A DNA stretch of 64,000 bases from Dehalococcoidia bacterium (GCA_022827095.1 JAJDTP010000035.1:83951-147950); one strand, 5' to 3'; counted from the first letter of the stretch, positions 6,748-16,320 are shown. Numbers and translations: made by a program. The notes: generated by a model not told the origin, from the sequence alone.

Positions 6748-9186
6748 ATGTCAACCGGGTCTGTGAGCGGGAATGGCGACTCCGAATTCCGCCGCCGTTT
6801 GTCTATCGAAGTCGGCGGCTGGCAACGCGAGGGGTTGATCTCGGCCGAGCAGGCGGGAGAGATACTCCGACGATATGAACCGTCCACCTCGGGCAGACCG
6901 CCGGGTGATCCGGGATATGGTGCCGGCGACCCCACCGCTCCGCCTGTAGGCGCGGCGGAGCGAACCACCCTCGTCAGTCGGGCCGTTTCCATCATAGGAG
7001 TGATGGGCGCTCTGCTGGTCGGGCTGGGTATCATCATTTACGTCGCCGCCAACTGGGACGCGATCCCGGTTTGGGCGCGGGTCACCATGCTGGTGGGGTT
7101 GACGGCTGCGATCAATGCCGCGGGCTGGACGCTGCTGGCCAAGTTAGAATACCCGCGCATCGGTGTGGCCCTGTTGGTGGTTGGCGCATTGGCCTACGGG
7201 GCGGCGATCCATCTGGTGGCGCAGATTTACCATGTGCCCGTAAATCATCCCAATCTGACCACCGCGTGGTTCCTGGGCGTGCTGCCGATTGGATACGTCG
7301 CGCGCTCCCGCGTTATGGTGGGGTTATCGCTGGCGCTCCTCGTCCTGAGCATGGGGTTCCGGACCCAATGGTGGCTGGAATACTACGGGGAAGAGACGAT
7401 CCTGTTCCTGGCCCCGTTGACCCTGGCGCTTTCGGCTGCGGTGGTTGCCCTGGGTCGGTTGCAATTGAGATTCACGTGGACGCGGCCCCTGGCGGGGTAT
7501 TGCTACTATCCCGGTTTGGGCATTGGTTTCGTGGCTTTTTGTGTCATGACGCTGGCCAGCATTTGGATCAACGCGGAAAGGCTCACCTGGGAGGTGGTGA
7601 CTCCCGAATATTGGATCACGGCGGGCATCGCGATCGCGGCGGCTGCGGCTGCAACCGCCGGCTCCTGGTGGTTCTCCCGGGATCGGCAGGATGCTGGCCT
7701 CGTCTCTGACACCGTCACGGTGGCCACAATCGCGGTTACCGGGGCGGTCATGTGGCTCTGGTTCGTCTGGCCGGAGCCCGCTCTGTGGTGGCTGTTCAAC
7801 CTGGTTGCGTTCGGCGGCATCGCGGCGGTGGCTTTCCTCAACCGTTCAACTCAACTGTTGGGAGGTGTTGCCGTCCTGTTCGTGGCGTTGGTGGCCACGC
7901 GGTTCGTCAGCCTGGTGGATCTGGATAGTGAGGCGACGCCGATATTGCTTTCGGCGACCGCGTTGGCAGTGGCGTCTTGCCTTTTCGCCGGCAGCGTTGC
8001 GATGCGGGTCGTGCCCGCGATTGAACAATACAACCGGTTCGTAGCCGCGGCGGGACTCACGCTGGCCGCGTCGAGCCTGCACGTCATGGGGTACGGAACC
8101 TTTTGGAGGTGGGACACGCCGCCTGTCTGGTCCTGGATGCCGGCCGAATACTGGGCCGTCGTGGCGGTGGGATGGCTACTTGCGGCAGCGGGGGTTGGCC
8201 TGGCTTGGTGGAAACGCGGGCGCTCCGGCTACGGCGATGCGGTTTGGGAAGCCGGCGCGGTGGCGGCCATGGCGGCGCTGACGCTGGCGATGTGGCTGGG
8301 ACTGATGTATGCGGTGTCGATGTGGCCGGTATTCAACCTCGCCCTGCTGGCGGGCATCGGGACGTTGCTCTGGTACGGCTATCGACGTCGAGAATCGCCG
8401 GTCGCGTACTTTGCCGGTTCCATTTTGGCCGGTTCGCTGATCATAAGGAGTTTCGCGGCATTTGGCTTTTTGGCGCAGAACGAGTTGCTCCTGTGGTTGG
8501 GCCCGGTGGGCCTGGGAATTGGGGCGCTGATCTTCTTGACCGGCCGGATCCGGGTTCGTTGGACGGGAACCGCCACGGCGGAGCTGCGCGTTAGCTCCCG
8601 CGCCTGGGACCTGGCCGGCCTCTCGGCGGCCATCGCCAGCGTTTATGCCATGAGCTACAGCGACCCCTGGGATCCGGCGACGGGCGGGATAGAGGGCGCT
8701 GCACTGGCCTTCCTGGGGGAATACTGGTTCCTGGCCGGAACGGTTTGGGGCGCGGCGGCAGCCGTCTTGGTCCTGATGTGGGTGGTTGACAGGAAGTGGT
8801 CGTCGCCGGTCCGCACAGCACCGGGCCAACTGAATTGGGAGACATCGGCCGCCGTCGCTATGGGCTTGCTCGCTCTCGTTTCGTGGTTGGGGCTCCTGTT
8901 GGTCTGGACGTGGACCTGGCTCCCGCTGAACGTTGCCCTCTTGGGCGCGGTGCTGGCGCTGGTGGCGGCCGGATACCGCTGGAACCGCGGTGACCTGATC
9001 AACCTGGCGGTGATCGCCTTCGGGATCGCGTTGTTCACACGTTATTTCGAGTTCGGCTTCGGTTTGCTCGGTCAGTCCCTGGCATTCATAGTTGCCGGCG
9101 CGATCATGCTGTGCATGGGCTTCGGGCTCGAGTTTCTGCGCCGGCGGATGCTGCGCAGCGTGCGCATTGTCGAGGAACCGGCATGA
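6748..9186 (+). CDS. DUF2157 polytopic membrane protein
   Basis: 812 residues. The N-terminal cytoplasmic segment (FRRRLSIEVGGWQREGLI, residues 13-30) matches the DUF2157 start, where a short helical domain precedes many membrane helices. The rest is an almost unbroken series of hydrophobic segments rich in Trp, Ala, Gly and Leu, roughly 20 or more predicted helices. The function of the family is unknown. GAAAGGGA lies upstream of ATG. The stop overlaps the next start by 4 bp, and DUF2157/GDYXXLXY pairs are common, so the two probably act together in the membrane. Confidence 0.85.
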   Translation: MSTGSVSGNGDSEFRRRLSIEVGGWQREGLISAEQAGEILRRYEPSTSGRPPGDPGYGAGDPTAPPVGAAERTTLVSRAVSIIGVMGALLVGLGIIIYVAANWDAIPVWARVTMLVGLTAAINAAGWTLLAKLEYPRIGVALLVVGALAYGAAIHLVAQIYHVPVNHPNLTTAWFLGVLPIGYVARSRVMVGLSLALLVLSMGFRTQWWLEYYGEETILFLAPLTLALSAAVVALGRLQLRFTWTRPLAGYCYYPGLGIGFVAFCVMTLASIWINAERLTWEVVTPEYWITAGIAIAAAAAATAGSWWFSRDRQDAGLVSDTVTVATIAVTGAVMWLWFVWPEPALWWLFNLVAFGGIAAVAFLNRSTQLLGGVAVLFVALVATRFVSLVDLDSEATPILLSATALAVASCLFAGSVAMRVVPAIEQYNRFVAAAGLTLAASSLHVMGYGTFWRWDTPPVWSWMPAEYWAVVAVGWLLAAAGVGLAWWKRGRSGYGDAVWEAGAVAAMAALTLAMWLGLMYAVSMWPVFNLALLAGIGTLLWYGYRRRESPVAYFAGSILAGSLIIRSFAAFGFLAQNELLLWLGPVGLGIGALIFLTGRIRVRWTGTATAELRVSSRAWDLAGLSAAIASVYAMSYSDPWDPATGGIEGAALAFLGEYWFLAGTVWGAAAAVLVLMWVVDRKWSSPVRTAPGQLNWETSAAVAMGLLALVSWLGLLLVWTWTWLPLNVALLGAVLALVAAGYRWNRGDLINLAVIAFGIALFTRYFEFGFGLLGQSLAFIVAGAIMLCMGFGLEFLRRRMLRSVRIVEEPA

Positions 9187-9686
9187 GTCGAACGGCGAGC
9201 ATCCTGTTCTTCGTCGTGGTGGCGGCGCAGATGGTTGGGCTGGTCGCCTTCGCCGGCGTGCGGGAGGTCGCCGTGACTACGGGACGGGAGATCACCCTGC
9301 AGACCGCACCGGTCGACCCACGTTCTCTGTTCCAGGGAGACTACGCGATTCTGGACTATGAAATAGCGGCACTGCCGGAGGGTTTGCGCGATTTACCAGC
9401 TGGCAGCGAGATATTCGTAGAGCTATACGAATGCGGCGATGTGTGGTGCGCTGTCTGGCATGATCCAGTTGGGCCGCCGTCTTCCGATGTTTTTATTCGC
9501 GGGGTGGTCAACCAACGCGGTCGCCTGGATTTCGGAATAGGCACCTATTTCGTGCCAGAGGGCACGGGCCACATCATCGAGCACGCCGAGGACGTCAAAG
9601 TGGTCGTCTCCTTGGACGAGCAAGGGCAGGCAGTCATCAAGGATGTTTTGGTGGATGGGGCGCCTTTTGCCCCCTACGGAAACTGA
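9183..9686 (+). CDS. GDYXXLXY-family protein
   Basis: 167 residues from ATG at 9183, overlapping the DUF2157 stop. One N-terminal membrane anchor (residues 5-22) is followed by a periplasmic/extracytoplasmic beta-rich domain that carries the family motif GDYAILDYEI. The biochemical role of the family is unknown. The 4-bp overlap implies translational coupling with the upstream membrane protein. Confidence 0.85.
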   Translation: MSRTASILFFVVVAAQMVGLVAFAGVREVAVTTGREITLQTAPVDPRSLFQGDYAILDYEIAALPEGLRDLPAGSEIFVELYECGDVWCAVWHDPVGPPSSDVFIRGVVNQRGRLDFGIGTYFVPEGTGHIIEHAEDVKVVVSLDEQGQAVIKDVLVDGAPFAPYGN

Positions 9687-9719
9687 CCGCCGGAGGGCCG
9701 CCGGGCATGCTGCCCGCCC

Positions 9720-11156
9720 CTATTGCCGGTTGCCCCAGTCTACGTAGCGCGTGCTTCCCATCGCGCTAATTTGCAGCTTTTGACAGAACCCGGGTCGCTC
9801 AGCTCTATAAACGTGGCGGTCTGGTGTTGAACCCGATGGTCCGTTCTCCAGGGCCTCCAACAATATCCTGCCCTCCATCGCTGACGCTTCAGCGTCCAAT
9901 CCCAGCAGATGCAGGATGGTGGGAGCGAAATCGATGTTGCCGGTTGGCGTATCGATGATGGTTTCGCGCTGGAACGACGGCCCGCCGGCTAGCCCGGTGT
10001 TGCGCAGTTCGTGCTGGCTGAGGCTGCCATGCTGACCCTGACCAACCGCTCCTCCCGTCGCCGGAGCGTGGCCGGCATAACCGGCCAGATTGTCCAAACT
10101 TTGCCACGGGAAAGACATGATCAGGTCCGGCGAGCGTGGCCCTTCGCATCCCAGCAGGGCCAGGGGCAACGTGCCGGCCGGATGCCCAACGCGCACTGAC
10201 GAGAAAAGCGGGCCACACCAGGATTGCGCCACCAGCCACTCGGTCAGCGTTCCGGCCGTCTGCGGATCACATCCGTTGACGTACAGCAGCGCTGACCCGC
10301 CGTTGGCAGCCACCGCGACGCCACCCGGAAGGTCGATCGTCGGGAACTCGGCTTCACGCAGCAATTGCTCCACCCGGACCACCTCGCTGATCGTCGAATA
10401 GCCGTGGTCCGACGCGACGAATACGTCAGTGGTATCGGCGCGCTCATTCGCCTCCAGCCAGTCCATTACTTCCCTGAATTCGGCGTCCGCTTCAGCGAGG
10501 GCTTGCGGAGTCCTGCCCAGTCCTACGCCGTCCTCGTGCTGCGTCTTGTCCGGTTCCGACGACCACAGCAGGGCCACTGCCGGGTCGCGTTCGGGCAGTA
10601 CGAACTCGGTCAGAATGCGTCGCGCGTGGACTAGGCGCGCGGTGTTGGGCAAGCCCTGCGCTGGCCATTCGCCGAACCGTTCGGCCAGTTCAGCGTACAG
10701 CGGACGCGGCAGCGTGAAATCGGGATGAATGGTCGCCCCGCCGGCGGTCGCTGCATTGGGGTTGTGCATGTAGGCGTTGCCGCTGGTACCGGTGCCAATG
10801 GCGAAGTATTCCATACCGTGTCGGCCCAACAGGTCGGCAAGTGTCGGGACCAACAGCGCACGTCCGGTGGTGTCCACAACTTCCTGCAGCGTGGGTTCCA
10901 TGGCGGGGATCACTCGGTGCGGATCGAAGTCGCGGCACAGGAAGGTGTTTCCGGCGAGGCCGTGCCTGCCGGGCAGGCAACCGGTGACGAGACTCGAGGC
11001 GTTGACCCGAGTAACAGTAGGGAACACCGGATGATGGTTCGCGAAAGTCACTCCGCCATCCGCGAACTTTGACAGGTTAGGCATCAGCTCCGGCGTAATC
11101 TGGGCCGGCTGAAGGCCGTCGAACACCACGATCAATACCCTGCGTTGGACTGCCAT
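9720..11156 (-). CDS. Alkaline-phosphatase-superfamily phosphodiesterase (NPP-like)
   Basis: 478 residues. The start at 11156 is set by AGGAGG, 4-5 bases upstream. Metal-site motifs in order: VVFDGLQ (Asp), FPTVTRVNASS (nucleophilic Thr), SSEPDKTQH (Asp and His) and ASDHGYSTI (Asp-His). This is the type I phosphodiesterase/nucleotide pyrophosphatase layout. No signal peptide is obvious, so it is likely cytoplasmic. It is last in the long minus-strand run, 17 bp after the nucleoside hydrolase, suggesting nucleotide or nucleoside turnover. Confidence 0.8.
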   Translation of the reverse strand: MAVQRRVLIVVFDGLQPAQITPELMPNLSKFADGGVTFANHHPVFPTVTRVNASSLVTGCLPGRHGLAGNTFLCRDFDPHRVIPAMEPTLQEVVDTTGRALLVPTLADLLGRHGMEYFAIGTGTSGNAYMHNPNAATAGGATIHPDFTLPRPLYAELAERFGEWPAQGLPNTARLVHARRILTEFVLPERDPAVALLWSSEPDKTQHEDGVGLGRTPQALAEADAEFREVMDWLEANERADTTDVFVASDHGYSTISEVVRVEQLLREAEFPTIDLPGGVAVAANGGSALLYVNGCDPQTAGTLTEWLVAQSWCGPLFSSVRVGHPAGTLPLALLGCEGPRSPDLIMSFPWQSLDNLAGYAGHAPATGGAVGQGQHGSLSQHELRNTGLAGGPSFQRETIIDTPTGNIDFAPTILHLLGLDAEASAMEGRILLEALENGPSGSTPDRHVYRAERPGFCQKLQISAMGSTRYVDWGNRQ

Positions 11157-11173
11157 CTTGCCTCCTCTCGTGC

Positions 11174-12133
11174 TCAATTTGCCGCCGGCTGCGACCACCC
11201 CAGTAGATCGCGGATCATTAGTAGTGATGTCGTAACATCTACGCCCCCGGGTTCAGCAACGCTGATCGGTCCTGCGGTTTCGTCCAGCACTCGGCAGCGG
11301 CCCCACAGAGCGCTGTCGTTGGTGGTCGTCGAATCATCTACCGTCATCGTCACCGAGCGAAGCTTGATGGCGTTCGCGTTCAACGCCGCGACGAGTGTCA
11401 GCGGGTCGTACATATTGAACCGCTCGCGCGCGGCTCCTTGCCGGAACCAACCGGCGAGCAACCGTTCGGCCAGGATACCGGCAGCGGACGACGGACGCGC
11501 GTTCTCGACATCCGTCCGGGTCAGGAAAACTTGTCGGCACGGCGCCATGTCGATCAGGGTTAGCGGGATGCCCGCTTCCATCACCAGGCGGGCGGCCGTC
11601 GGATCGCTGTAAAAGTTGAACTCTGCTTGGGGCGTGACGTTGCCCGGAGTGTCCACCGCGCCGCCCATGACCAGCAGGTGCTTGGCCAGCGGCAAAACCG
11701 TTGGGTGATCCCGGTGCAGCCTGGCGAGGTTGGTCAGAGGCCCGAGGGCGATGACAGTGACGGCGCCCGGATTCGCTCGAAGGGTTTGGGCCAGGAACTG
11801 CACAGCGCCAGTATCGGATGTGCGCGACGTCGGCGGGGGCAGGGGGTGGGTGAGGCCTGCTGCGGAGTGGACATCGCGTGCATAGGCGAAGCGGCCACGA
11901 ACTGGCCGTGTCGCTCCTTTGGCTACAGGGATGTCCGTGCGCCCCAAGCTTTCCAAAATAGCCAGCGCGTTTCGGGTTGCCGGCCCAATCGGGACATTGC
12001 CCGCCGTCGTGGTCAGTCCGAGAACCTCCATCTGAGGCGACGACAGCGCCATGAGTAACGCTATGGCATCGTCGACACCGGGATCGGTGTCGATCACCAC
12101 TCGTTCTGGAACCACAGGGTGCGACGCCGTCAT
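11174..12133 (-). CDS. Nucleoside hydrolase (IU-NH family)
   Basis: 319 residues. The Ca2+-binding signature DTDPGVDDA is at residues 14-22, followed by GLTTTAGNV, ALGPLTNLA and MGGA. The family hydrolyses the N-glycosidic bond of ribonucleosides to free base and ribose. Because it lies in the same run as the hopanoid genes, it might handle nucleoside by-products of HpnH/HpnG chemistry; that is speculation from position only. Four bases separate it from the upstream gene. Confidence 0.85.
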   Translation of the reverse strand: MTASHPVVPERVVIDTDPGVDDAIALLMALSSPQMEVLGLTTTAGNVPIGPATRNALAILESLGRTDIPVAKGATRPVRGRFAYARDVHSAAGLTHPLPPPTSRTSDTGAVQFLAQTLRANPGAVTVIALGPLTNLARLHRDHPTVLPLAKHLLVMGGAVDTPGNVTPQAEFNFYSDPTAARLVMEAGIPLTLIDMAPCRQVFLTRTDVENARPSSAAGILAERLLAGWFRQGAARERFNMYDPLTLVAALNANAIKLRSVTMTVDDSTTTNDSALWGRCRVLDETAGPISVAEPGGVDVTTSLLMIRDLLGWSQPAAN

Positions 12134-12137
12134 GCCG

Positions 12138-13169
12138 TCAGCCTGGTTCCAGGATGACCGAATGGCAGTATGCGCGTATGGCGCGCGCCGACGAGTACTT
12201 GAACCGGAAGCCGGCGGACTGTTTGAATTTGGCGGAGCTCATTATCAGCGGATGTTTCGACAACTGCCTTCCCACCGAGTTGAACGACCGGCCGGCTCCG
12301 GCGTGCCTGGGCAAACCGGGCACGCGGCACCATTCCAGGATGTCCAACGAATCTACCACCCCGTCGCCAGCCACGTTGAACACTCCGTCCAAACGCTGCG
12401 TTATCACCCGTTCTATCGCTCGCGCCAGGTCATGTTCGTGCAGGAACTGGAGCGGGAAGCTGCGCTTCCGGTTGGCAGTAACGGCCGGCAGCAACAGCTC
12501 ATCAGCCGCGGGGCTCGCGTGATTGGCGCTGACTGACATCGCGGTGCGCAGCACAGCGACCTTCATTTCGTCGTCGGCATCGCCGTTGGCCGCCGCCGGT
12601 GATCCGTCGTCTGCCGCAGCGGGCTCCGCATCAGCGAGGTAACGGTGTTGGCGGTTGGGATTTGTTGAGGTTCGCTCCGTGACGGGGATTGGGTTGTCGG
12701 CATTTGCACCGTAGACACGAACGTCCGACAGGTAGATGAACTGACACACTCCAGCGATGCGGGCCGCGCGGAGCCAAATCTGCGCGTCGGCACAGAACTG
12801 TTCGGGGTTGGGTCCGTCGTAATAACTCCCAACGTGGATCAGCGAATCGACCCCTTCCAGCTGCAACACGTCCGGAATGTCGGCGACTGTCAGCTCGTGC
12901 CCCTGCAGGAACATATCCCAAGCCTTCTGCTGCATGAAATCCGGAATGTCGGACATGGTGAGGATGCCGCCCACCCGATTTTGGGCCAGGCGGTAGGTCG
13001 AGATGCGTTCCACGGGCCAGCGCAAGGGACGTTCTGCGATTGCCACCAGCCAGCAGTCGGGTCGTTCCTTCTCCAGGTACAACAACATCTGCGCCCCGAA
13101 GCCGGACGCCGCCCCGACCACGCCGATGACGTGGGAAAACTCGCGCGGGGTTCCGGGTCCAGTGGTCAT
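12138..13169 (-). CDS. Extended-SDR/NAD-dependent epimerase-like protein
   Basis: 343 residues. A Rossmann N-terminus (VIGVVGAASGFGAQMLLYL, G-x-x-G-x-G-like at residues 17-23), IHVGSYYDGPN, and YLSDVRVYG (in the place of the SDR Ser/Tyr region, without a canonical Y-x-x-x-K) suggest a substrate- or NAD-binding protein related to epimerases. A low-complexity Ala/Asp stretch sits near residues 185-203. Catalytic activity is doubtful because the usual Tyr-Lys pair is not evident. It is separated from the aldolase by a 190-bp spacer with repeats. Confidence 0.55.
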   Translation of the reverse strand: MTTGPGTPREFSHVIGVVGAASGFGAQMLLYLEKERPDCWLVAIAERPLRWPVERISTYRLAQNRVGGILTMSDIPDFMQQKAWDMFLQGHELTVADIPDVLQLEGVDSLIHVGSYYDGPNPEQFCADAQIWLRAARIAGVCQFIYLSDVRVYGANADNPIPVTERTSTNPNRQHRYLADAEPAAADDGSPAAANGDADDEMKVAVLRTAMSVSANHASPAADELLLPAVTANRKRSFPLQFLHEHDLARAIERVITQRLDGVFNVAGDGVVDSLDILEWCRVPGLPRHAGAGRSFNSVGRQLSKHPLIMSSAKFKQSAGFRFKYSSARAIRAYCHSVILEPG

Positions 13170-13241
13170 TGGTCAACGCATTTGGATTGGCGGTTTAGCG
13201 GTAGTATAGCGCTCTGGATCGCGTTCCCATGGGGGCTTTCG

Positions 13242-13357
13242 GCACCGCGACGAGATTGCCACGCTGCGCTCGCAATGACAAGTTGAGGCAAAGGCGACTT
13301 CCGGCGCCACGATGAGATTGCCACGCCGCGCTCGCAGTGACAAGCTGAAGCGAAGCG
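13242..13357. repeat. Tandem pair of REP-like repeats, period 62 bp
   Basis: Two copies (about 13242-13296 and 13304-13357) share GAGATTGCCACG followed by CGCTCGCA(A/G)TGACAAG and GAAGC/GAGGC-type ends. The core GCTGCGCTCGCAATG recurs at 33604-33618. They lie in the non-coding spacer between the aldolase and the SDR-like gene, the only sizeable gap inside the hopanoid run. Confidence 0.75.
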
Positions 13358-13358
13358 T

Positions 13359-14021
13359 TTAACGACCTTCGCGGAACATCTGTATCTCCGTGGCGATGGC
13401 GTCTTCGGGCAAGGGTGAGGCGGCGCGCGGGCCGAAGTTGCGGGCTAGCACGAAGATCTGGGCCAGCCTCTCCACCAGGTCGCAGACTTCCAGCGCCTCC
13501 CAGATGTCCGGCCCAACGCCCACAGTGCCGTGGTTGCGCAGCAGGGCGGCGTTCCGGTCGCCCAGCGCGGCGTAGGCTTGCTCGGCCAGTTCCTGCGTTC
13601 CGGGAAAGGCGTACTTGCTAACCTTGATCGGACCGCCGATGGTCATCAGCATTTCGTCAATCAACGGCGGAATGTCCCGCCCGATGACCGCGGCCACCGA
13701 CGCGTAAATGGAGTGAGTATGCGCCACCGCCTGCACATCGGCCCGCTGGCGATAAATCTCGAGGTGCAACCGAGTCTCCGACGACGGTGGCATGGGAGCC
13801 GGAGACACTGGCTCGCCCTCCAGGTTCACCACAACCAGTTCATCCGGCTGCAGCCGGTAGTAGGGATGATGCGTGGGGGTTACCAGCAGCAGGCCATCAT
13901 TCCCTGAGCCCGTCAAGCGCAGGCTGGTGTTGCCCGAATACGCTCCCACGAGGCCGCGCCGGTACATTTCGCGTGTGGCCTCGGTGAGGTTCGCGCGCTG
14001 TTCAGACCATTGGTCGGACAC
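13359..14021 (-). CDS. Class II aldolase/adducin family protein
   Basis: 220 residues from GTG at 14021; GGGGAG eight bases upstream supports this start, giving a 20-bp overlap with hpnE. Zn-binding and active-site marks: SGNTSLRL, AVAHTHSIYASV (H-T-H) and LLRNHGTVGVG. The family includes fuculose-/rhamnulose-phosphate aldolases and ribulose-5-phosphate epimerase. Overlap with hpnE means translational coupling to the hopanoid operon. A role on a pentose or sugar-derived side chain is an inference only. Confidence 0.85.
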   Translation of the reverse strand: MSDQWSEQRANLTEATREMYRRGLVGAYSGNTSLRLTGSGNDGLLLVTPTHHPYYRLQPDELVVVNLEGEPVSPAPMPPSSETRLHLEIYRQRADVQAVAHTHSIYASVAAVIGRDIPPLIDEMLMTIGGPIKVSKYAFPGTQELAEQAYAALGDRNAALLRNHGTVGVGPDIWEALEVCDLVERLAQIFVLARNFGPRAASPLPEDAIATEIQMFREGR

Positions 14022-15441
14022 TATTTTTCTCCCCGGTGTCTGCGGCGGAGCCAAAACGCGACACAACCTCTGCAGCGGCATTATATCCGCTGATGATTGC
14101 CCCCTCCATAGTCGAAGGCCATCCCGTGTCCGTCCATTCCCCCGCCAAAAAGAGGTTAGGCGAAGCAGTGACCGGACCAGGCCGGAAGCGCTGCGCCCCG
14201 GGGGTGCACCGAAAAGTGGCGTTTCGTTGTTTCACCACAGTCGACTTCAGCAGTTGCGCATCGCGGGCTTTGGGGAACGCGGCGCGCATCTCGGCGGCGA
14301 TGCTCTTCATCAGGTCCGGTCGCGGCAGGTCGATCTGATCCCACGCGGCGCTGATGGACACCGTCAACGACTGGCCGACGTGGGATTGATTACTACTCCG
14401 GATCAGCGAATCGTTGAATACCCATTGCAAGGGGTTGTCGAGAAAGTAGCAAAACTCCCGGTCCATCACCGGTCGGTCGTATTCAAGATGGACGTTGACG
14501 ATGGGAGAGGATTGCAAGCCGGTCAACGAACTAAATGGCTCTTTCCCCGCCAGATCTTCCGGGATCAAGCCGGGCAGGATCCAGAACGGCACCGCGCTTA
14601 CGTAGGCGTCGGCAGCGAACACCTGGTGGTTCCCCGCTTCGACGTACTGCACCGACCCGCTGGCATCTGCCTCTATGGCCCGAACCGGACAGCCAAGCAG
14701 GGTGCGTACACCCAAGTTGTGGAGGTGGACTTTGCTCGGCGTACCTAGCGCCTGTGCCAGGGGCGCCTTGGGATACCCGATATTAATCTCTCGCCTGCCC
14801 TTCAACAAGCCGTCCTGGGTGATCATCAATCCCATCGCGGCGCTGACGTCTTGGATGTTGTCGTTGAGAGTTCCCTCAATGATCACGTTCCAAAGGTTGT
14901 AGATGCACCGTTCGGACTGGCCGTGGGCTCTCAACCAGTCGTAAAACGAGGTTGTTTCCATATCAGGTGTGGACCGGTCGGCCCGCATCGCGGCAATCAC
15001 CCCGCGTACCGCGCGCACCTTGTCGCCCAGGCCCAGGTGACGATAAGTGATGAAAGCCGCCAGCAGATGGACCGGAGCGGGGCCACCCACCCCATACAGT
15101 TTGCCTCCATGTCCGGCGCGGTCATAGATATCGACATTCAGCCTGGGCTGCAAATGCCACAGGCCGCGGGCACCGATACGCTCCAAGAACTCGGTGAGGT
15201 TGCGACAGGCGCCCACAAAGACGTGCTGCCCGTTGTCCAACTCCCGCTCGCTCTCCCGATCGATGAACGAAAAGGCTCGACCCCCCAGAGATCTGCGAGC
15301 TTCGAGCAAAGTAACCCGCCAACCGGACTCCGCGAGCCTGGCTGCCGCGACGATGCCCGCCAGTCCCCCACCGATTACCAGCACCGACTGCTCGGCATCG
15401 CCGCGGCCACCGGTCACTTCATCAAAGGGCCCGTGAGCCAT
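14002..15441 (-). CDS. hpnE: Hydroxysqualene dehydroxylase HpnE
   Basis: 479 residues. FAD-binding N-terminus VLVIGGGLAGIVAAARLAES, then EARRSLGGRAFSF, as in the squalene-associated desaturase family; the C-terminal FAD segment LFLAGEWTDTGWPSTMEGAI is intact. HpnE reduces hydroxysqualene, made by HpnC, to squalene with FADH2. It overlaps hpnD by 28 bp and the aldolase by 20 bp. Confidence 0.92.
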   Translation of the reverse strand: MAHGPFDEVTGGRGDAEQSVLVIGGGLAGIVAAARLAESGWRVTLLEARRSLGGRAFSFIDRESERELDNGQHVFVGACRNLTEFLERIGARGLWHLQPRLNVDIYDRAGHGGKLYGVGGPAPVHLLAAFITYRHLGLGDKVRAVRGVIAAMRADRSTPDMETTSFYDWLRAHGQSERCIYNLWNVIIEGTLNDNIQDVSAAMGLMITQDGLLKGRREINIGYPKAPLAQALGTPSKVHLHNLGVRTLLGCPVRAIEADASGSVQYVEAGNHQVFAADAYVSAVPFWILPGLIPEDLAGKEPFSSLTGLQSSPIVNVHLEYDRPVMDREFCYFLDNPLQWVFNDSLIRSSNQSHVGQSLTVSISAAWDQIDLPRPDLMKSIAAEMRAAFPKARDAQLLKSTVVKQRNATFRCTPGAQRFRPGPVTASPNLFLAGEWTDTGWPSTMEGAIISGYNAAAEVVSRFGSAADTGEKNSVRPMV

Positions 15442-16310
15442 GCCCTGGCCATCAGCCCCAGCTTGACGCTTTTACTCAAGCTGATGCGCTCCCGAAACAC
15501 GTCGTACCCGGTGGCTTCTATCTTGTTTAGCACTCCGCCGTAGATGAGTCCTAGGGCAGCCGGGCAGGCTCGGGATCTCGGCGAGAGGTACGGCAGCAAC
15601 CGCCGGCCACTGGCGAAGTACTCTCGGGCGCGGTCGATCTGGAATTGCATCAGGTTCGCGAAACCGTCGGTCACTGCTCGATTTTCCAAATCCGTTTCGG
15701 TTACGCCAAATCGGTCCAGTTCGTCCTGTGGCAAATACACCCGACCGAACTCCCAGTCCTCAAGCACATCCCGGCAGATGTTGGTCAGCTGCATGGCCAA
15801 CCCGAGGTCGATGGCGCCCTGGTGCGCTTCTTCGCGGCCGCGATATCCGAAGATGTGGATGCAAATCAACCCGACCACAGAGGCTACCTGGTAGCAGTAG
15901 GCACGCAATTCCTCGAAGTTTGCGTATCTGGTTTTTACCAAGTCGGATTCCACGCCGTTCAGGACCTCCTGAAAATACTGCTCGGGGATGTTGTAGGTTG
16001 CCGCCACATCGGCTAACCCGATGAACAGCGGCTGGTCTGCGTTCCCGGCATAAGCCTGGGTCAATTGGCGGCGTAGATGCTCGATGCGCTGCAACTTCTC
16101 AGCGTGGCTTCCTTCGGCGTCGACCGAGTCATCACAATACCGGCAAAACGTGTAAGCAACGTAGATGGCCCTCCGCTGCCGGGCCGGCAGTGTCAAGAAG
16201 GCGAAATAAAAGTTGCGAGCTTCGCGCCTAGTTACCCGGCGGCATTCCTCATAGGCCGCCGCCAACGCCTCGGGTGACGGTGAGGATGCTGTCGGCAACG
16301 GGGTAGTCAA
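15414..16310 (-). CDS. hpnD: Presqualene diphosphate synthase HpnD
   Basis: 298 residues with a TTG start. Both prenyl diphosphate Asp-rich motifs are present: CDDSVDAE and NICRDVLEDWEFGR, then YLPQDEL. It condenses two farnesyl diphosphates to presqualene diphosphate. The order hpnC-hpnD-hpnE on the minus strand is the standard three-enzyme squalene route. It lies 10 bp after hpnC. Confidence 0.92.
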   Translation of the reverse strand: MTTPLPTASSPSPEALAAAYEECRRVTRREARNFYFAFLTLPARQRRAIYVAYTFCRYCDDSVDAEGSHAEKLQRIEHLRRQLTQAYAGNADQPLFIGLADVAATYNIPEQYFQEVLNGVESDLVKTRYANFEELRAYCYQVASVVGLICIHIFGYRGREEAHQGAIDLGLAMQLTNICRDVLEDWEFGRVYLPQDELDRFGVTETDLENRAVTDGFANLMQFQIDRAREYFASGRRLLPYLSPRSRACPAALGLIYGGVLNKIEATGYDVFRERISLSKSVKLGLMARAWLTGPLMK

Positions 16311-16320
16311 CTGGTCCGCC

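Noticed and set aside
9697..9720. Hairpin CGGGC-ATGCT-GCCCG between convergent genes
   Set aside because: Short stem without T tract; a terminator is possible but not supported.
13003..13209. Open frames opposite the SDR-like and aldolase genes
   Set aside because: They are antisense to a gene with clear family motifs and lack ribosome sites.
13242..13357. Tandem repeats as a CRISPR array
   Set aside because: Only two degenerate copies 62 bp apart with similar 'spacers'; no cas genes anywhere in the window.
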